This document shows, piece by piece, positions 60,420 through 64,000 of a stretch of 64,000 bases of DNA (its first letter is position 1; each line of letters opens with the position of its first letter). A program made the position numbers and the translations under genes. The DNA comes from Rhizobium johnstonii 3841 (GTDB lineage Bacteria > Pseudomonadota > Alphaproteobacteria > Rhizobiales > Rhizobiaceae), in NCBI RefSeq assembly GCF_000009265.1, contig NC_008380.1:2609501-2673500 (forward strand), read 5' to 3'. Under the pieces are notes generated by a model. That model was given only the letters and a program-made list of their open reading frames with translations. It was not told the origin of the DNA and searched no databases.

Positions 60420-61034
60420 ATGGACGCCATCGTAAAGAATTTTCCGCAGACGACCCGCGACTCGGATCGCCCCTCCCAGCAGGAGGCGGAGGAAGCCGTT
60501 CGCGTCCTGCTGCGCTGGGCCGGTGACGACCCGACACGCGAAGGCTTGCTCGAAACGCCGGCCCGCGTCGTCAAATCGTACCGCGAGCTTTTTTCCGGTT
60601 ACGACATGGCGGCGGAAGACGTGCTCGGTCGCACCTTCGAGGAGGTCGCCGGTTATGACGACATGGTCCTCGTCAAGGACATTCCATTTTACTCGCATTG
60701 CGAACACCACATGGTGCCGATCATCGGCAAGGCCCACGTTGCCTACATGCCTGATGGCCGTGTGCTCGGCCTGTCGAAGATTGCCCGTGTCGTCGAGATC
60801 TATGGCCGCCGCCTGCAGACGCAGGAAACGATGACCGCGCAGATCGCCCGGGCCATCGACGATACGCTTAATCCGCGCGGTGTCGCCGTGCTGATCGAGG
60901 CCGAACATATGTGCATGGCGATGCGCGGCGTTCAGAAGCAGGGCTCGACCACGTTGACGACGACATTTACGGGAACGTTCAAGACTGAGCCGGCCGATCA
61001 GGCCCGCTTCATGACCATGGTGCGGAGCCGCTGA
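60420..61034 (+). CDS. folE: GTP cyclohydrolase I
   Basis: 204 residues from ATG 60420. First step of tetrahydrofolate synthesis: GTP to 7,8-dihydroneopterin triphosphate. Signatures are [40 protein letters not shown] (zinc Cys/His) and [19 protein letters not shown] (second zinc Cys). The upstream frame to 60369 is not family-like. Followed by hisI after 25 bp, likely co-transcribed. Confidence 0.97.
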
Positions 61035-61059
61035 TACCGGCTCCCTCAGGAGGGCCGCG

Positions 61060-61512
61060 ATGAGTCAACTGATCTTCAATCAACCATCCGAGGACAAGTC
61101 GGCGTTGGAAGACGCCGGCGATTTCACGCCGCGCTTCGACGACCGTGGCCTGATCACCGCGATCGTCACCGACGCCGGCGACGGCGAGCTGCTGATGGTG
61201 GCGCATATGAATGCTCAGGCGCTGGCGCTGACCATCCAGACCGGCACGGCGCACTATTTCAGCCGTTCGCGCGGCAAGCTCTGGAAGAAGGGCGAGACCT
61301 CGGGCAATCTCCAAACGGTAAAGGAAATCCGCACCGATTGCGATCAGGACGCCATCTGGCTCAAGGTCGAAGTCGCCGGCCACGACGCCACCTGTCACAC
61401 CGGTCGCCGCTCCTGCTTCTACCGGACGATCACGCTTCAGGACGGAAAGCCGATGCTTGATATCGTTGACGACGAGCTTCATTTCGATCCGCAGGATGTC
61501 TACGGAAAATAG
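61060..61512 (+). CDS. hisI: Phosphoribosyl-AMP cyclohydrolase
   Basis: 150 residues. Third step of histidine synthesis, opening the adenine ring of PR-AMP. The motifs are [57 protein letters not shown] (metal Asp/Cys) and [13 protein letters not shown] (zinc Cys). It lacks the HisE domain, as is usual in alphaproteobacteria. Start at ATG 61060. Confidence 0.96.
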
Positions 61513-61629
61513 CCTCAAATTCCCCGGCATTTGCTCCTTATTGCGCCAGAAACCGCTTCTCTATACCATTTGGAAACTGATCGGGCACACTATCGGGAAC
61601 CAAGTGTTCTGCTGGGAGGGGAGAGCGCC

Positions 61630-62592
61630 ATGCTGAGCTGGAGTCTGCATCGTCAAAGCTCTGAAGGCGAGGGTTCCGATTCCGGCATGTCTACCACGCT
61701 CGATATGCTCCCGCCTGCTGCGCCTCAAAAGAAAATCAAGATCGCGCTGGCACTCGGCGGCGGCGCCGCCCGCGGCTGGGCTCATATCGGCGTGTTGCGC
61801 GCCCTCGACGAGGCAAAGGTCGAGATCGGCATGATTGCCGGCACCTCGATCGGCGCACTGGTCGGCGGCTGCTATCTCGCCGGCAAACTCGATGAACTCG
61901 AGAGCTTCGCGCGCTCGCTGACGATGCGCCGCATCGCAAGTCTCCTTGATCTCACCATCGGCGGCAGCGGCCTGTTCGGCGGCATGCGGCTGACCAAGCG
62001 CATGCAGGAACATCTCGAAGGCTTGAACGTCGAGGATCTCGACCGGCCGTTCGTCGCGGTCGCGGCCGAGGTCAATACCGGTCATGAGGTCTGGATCGCC
62101 AATGGTTCGCTGATCACGGCGCTGCGCGCCTCCTATGCCCTGCCCGGCATTTTCGAGCCGGTCCGCAGCAATCACCGCACGCTGGTCGACGGCGCGCTGG
62201 TCAATCCTGTCCCCGTCTCCGTCTGCCGCGCCTACGAGCAGCCGCTCGTCGTCGCCGTCAATCTCAATTACGATCTCTACGGCCGCTCGGCCGTCGTCCG
62301 GCACAATGCCAGCCTCTCTCCGCAGGAGGTGCACAAGCAGGAAGAGGCGCCCTATGCGCGCCTCGGCATGACCGGCGTCATGGTGCAGGCCTTCAACATC
62401 ATCCAGGACAGGATCGCCCGCGCCCGCCTTGCCGGCGACCCGCCTGATATTTCGCTGCAGCCGCGCCTCAGCTATATCGGCCTTTCCGAGTTCCACCGGG
62501 CTGGCGAGGCGATCGAACGCGGTTACGAGGAAGCCAGAGCCCGGCTCCCCGAGATCAAGCGCATGCAGGAAGTCTACGCAAGCAACCCCTGA
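61630..62592 (+). CDS. Patatin-like phospholipase family protein (RssA-like)
   Basis: 320 residues from ATG 61630, with GGGAGGGGAG upstream. Patatin catalytic features are the oxyanion GGGAARGWAHIGVLRALDEA, the nucleophile elbow AGTSIGALVGGCYLAGKLDE and the DG in RTLVDGALVNPVPVSVCRAY. Predicted lipid acyl-hydrolase (Ser/Asp dyad). The frame to 61531 upstream is not family-like. Follows hisI, with a 117-bp gap. Confidence 0.9.
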   Translation: MLSWSLHRQSSEGEGSDSGMSTTLDMLPPAAPQKKIKIALALGGGAARGWAHIGVLRALDEAKVEIGMIAGTSIGALVGGCYLAGKLDELESFARSLTMRRIASLLDLTIGGSGLFGGMRLTKRMQEHLEGLNVEDLDRPFVAVAAEVNTGHEVWIANGSLITALRASYALPGIFEPVRSNHRTLVDGALVNPVPVSVCRAYEQPLVVAVNLNYDLYGRSAVVRHNASLSPQEVHKQEEAPYARLGMTGVMVQAFNIIQDRIARARLAGDPPDISLQPRLSYIGLSEFHRAGEAIERGYEEARARLPEIKRMQEVYASNP

Positions 62593-62596
62593 TGCA

Positions 62597-62631
62597 CGTC
62601 GTCCAAAAGCGCGTGGCGGTTTGGGACGACG
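62597..62631. other. Hairpin between convergent genes
   Basis: CGTCGTCCAAA and TTTGGGACGACG (one bulge) surround a 12-nt loop between the patatin-like and CBS genes. A likely shared transcript end, without a U-tract. Confidence 0.45.
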
Positions 62632-62660
62632 AGACTAGTCAAGCGAGGCAGGCGAAAACC

Positions 62661-63095
62661 TCAGCCGGCGATATAGGCCTTGATTTCCTCGGCCTCACGC
62701 TCGACTTCGGCGATGCGCGATTTCACCACGTCGCCGATCGAGATGATGCCGGCAAGCTTGCCATTGCTTTCCACCGGCACGTGACGGAAACGGCGGCTGG
62801 TCATCAGCTCCATCAGCTCGTTGACGGTCGTTTCCTCATGGCAGCGATAGACCTTCGCGGTCATGACCTGGGCCAGCGAGTGGTCGAGGCCTTCCTTGCC
62901 GTGTTTGGCGATCGCATGCACGAGATCGCGCTCGGTGAACATTCCCGAAATCCGGTTCTCCATGCCGACGACAACGATGGCGCCGATCTTCTTCTTGCTG
63001 AGGATGGCGGCCGCCTCGGCGACGGTGGTGTTCGGCCCGGCAGTGACGACGTCCCTGCCCTTCAGGTCGAGGATTGCTTTGACTGAACTGGTCAT
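62661..63095 (-). CDS. Two-CBS-domain protein
   Basis: 144 residues with two CBS domains. The first (about 10-65) has VTAGPNTTVAEAAAILSKKK and GAIVVVGMENRISGMFTERD. The second (about 75-135) has YRCHEETTVNELMELMTSRR, FRHVPVESNGKLAGIISIGD and VVKSRIAEVE. CBS pairs bind adenine nucleotides and regulate partner proteins. No partner domain is fused. Ribosome site: GAGGTTCGA upstream of ATG 63095. Confidence 0.9.
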   Translation of the reverse strand: MTSSVKAILDLKGRDVVTAGPNTTVAEAAAILSKKKIGAIVVVGMENRISGMFTERDLVHAIAKHGKEGLDHSLAQVMTAKVYRCHEETTVNELMELMTSRRFRHVPVESNGKLAGIISIGDVVKSRIAEVEREAEEIKAYIAG

Positions 63096-63188
63096 TCGAA
63101 CCTCCTATGTCCGTGAAACACTTGTCACAGGCATCCGCGGCGGTTTCTCCCCCCGGCACGGATATAGGTCGATCGTGCACTGCTCGGC

Positions 63189-63980
63189 TCAGGATTGCAA
63201 CATATCCTTCTCGGTTCCGTCAGGTTCCATCACCGGCGGGCGCGCCCCCCGGTCGAACAACGAAAACAGCAAGAAGCCGAAGACAAATCCGCCGATATGC
63301 GCATCCCAGGCAATCGCCTGGTCGCTGTCGCCGACGAGCGGGATGCCGACAGCGATCAGCGCGTTGCCGACCAGCCAGAGCAGCATGAAGATGACGACGG
63401 TGCGGCTCTTCAGCGCCTCGACGATGGAAAGCCGGGGATTGAGATGCGCAGGCGCCATCGGTCGCCGTTCGGCCGGAAAAGCGAATCGGCAGGCGGCGCC
63501 CATCAGCCCGGAGATGACGCCCGACGCGCCGATCAGCAATGACACGTCCCCCCAGTTCAGGACCGCGTGCAGGGCGGCGGACGCGACGGCGGAAAAAACC
63601 CAGAAGAGTGCGAAACGCAGCGTCCCGATGCGGCGCACGACCGGCGCGCCGAAGGCCATCAGCCAGAAGGCGTTAAAGAGGATATGCTGGACGCTGCCGT
63701 GCAGCAGCGAATAGGTGACGGGTGTCCAGAACAGCTCCGGCCCCTGCTGCGACAGCGGAATCACATAGCGGGCGGGAACGAAGCCGAAGGTGAAGAACAG
63801 CCAGTTCAGCGCATCGTAGGAGAGCAGGAGTTCCTGCACTGCATAAATGACACCAAGCAGGCAAAGACTGAAGAACAGTGCCGGTGGGAGGTTGAAGACC
63901 GGTTCGCGCGGTGGCCGTGCCGGCGGCTGGACCTCGGGAGGTTCGGGCGCCTTGTGCGGCTCGGCCGTCTGCTCATTCAT
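63189..63980 (-). CDS. Rhomboid family intramembrane serine protease
   Basis: 263 residues with about six hydrophobic helices after a Pro-rich N-terminus. The catalytic Ser lies in GASGVISGLMGAACR and the His in WDAHIGGFVFGFLLF. The family block QGPELFWTPVTYSLLHGSVQ HILFNAFWLMAFG precedes them. Cleaves membrane-embedded substrates; the substrate is unknown. It begins 20 bp from the right edge and is complete. Confidence 0.9.
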   Translation of the reverse strand: MNEQTAEPHKAPEPPEVQPPARPPREPVFNLPPALFFSLCLLGVIYAVQELLLSYDALNWLFFTFGFVPARYVIPLSQQGPELFWTPVTYSLLHGSVQHILFNAFWLMAFGAPVVRRIGTLRFALFWVFSAVASAALHAVLNWGDVSLLIGASGVISGLMGAACRFAFPAERRPMAPAHLNPRLSIVEALKSRTVVIFMLLWLVGNALIAVGIPLVGDSDQAIAWDAHIGGFVFGFLLFSLFDRGARPPVMEPDGTEKDMLQS

Positions 63981-64000
63981 CTGTGTTTCGCCTCGTTGAG

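Noticed and set aside
1..64000. CRISPR arrays, IS elements or prophage
   Set aside because: No regularly spaced repeats, transposase or phage structural genes were recognised.

Overview
The window is GC-rich, tightly packed chromosomal DNA from an alphaproteobacterium, very probably Rhizobium of the leguminosarum/etli group. This rests on protein signatures and gene neighbourhoods: metG-holB-tmk-dac-rlpA, ppiD-trpD-trpC-moaC-moeA and tpiA-secG-pyrG; an Ala/Pro-rich SecG tail; strong GC3 codon use; a shortened copy of a rhizobial intergenic repeat; and CTATAT-like promoter sequences. No phage, IS element, CRISPR array or rRNA was seen.

Layout. 1-5400: the start of metG (minus), a TSUP permease, then a minus-strand set with tmk and holB (replication/nucleotides), a divergent D,D-carboxypeptidase and the septal lipoprotein RlpA (envelope). 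5400-17000: loosely packed, with small unknown proteins, a GYD protein, a membrane diguanylate cyclase, tRNA-Ser(UGA), a BKACE (DUF849) enzyme, an MFS exporter with a divergent LysR regulator, a PhnA-like protein and two transglutaminase-like genes. Several very small membrane or lipoprotein ORFs follow (an entericidin-like one among them), then a YeaQ-type stress membrane protein and a DUF883-like anchor protein. 17097-22552: the housekeeping run ppiD-trpD-trpC-moaC-moeA (periplasmic folding, tryptophan, molybdenum cofactor).

22569-30510: an ETF-beta-methyltransferase-like gene, then an accessory redox module. The module has a c-type cytochrome, a 2Fe-2S plus molybdenum hydroxylase pair (isoquinoline 1-oxidoreductase type), a LysR regulator, an Old Yellow Enzyme and a short-chain dehydrogenase. 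Three promoter regions in it carry the same 32-bp element, each pair matching at 27 or fewer of 32 positions, which argues that they form one regulon. 30530-41714: GNAT, a DEAD-box helicase, a FecR/CHASE2-cyclase signalling pair, two divergent citrate-synthase-family paralogues around tandem palindromes, an SRPBCC protein, then pyrG, secG and tpiA.

41911-64000: an exported hydrolase, parE, a LysR/SRPBCC/quinone-oxidoreductase cluster, an HTH gene remnant, a phytase-like esterase, an AI-2E-type permease, a ParE/RelB-type toxin-antitoxin pair, DUF2336, flavin enzymes, thrS, yidD, a NifU/SufU-like scaffold without its third cysteine, folE, hisI, a patatin-like protein, a CBS protein and a rhomboid protease. 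The molybdenum-cofactor genes moaC and moeA lie just before the molybdenum hydroxylase module, which would need that cofactor; this is proximity, not proof of a functional link.
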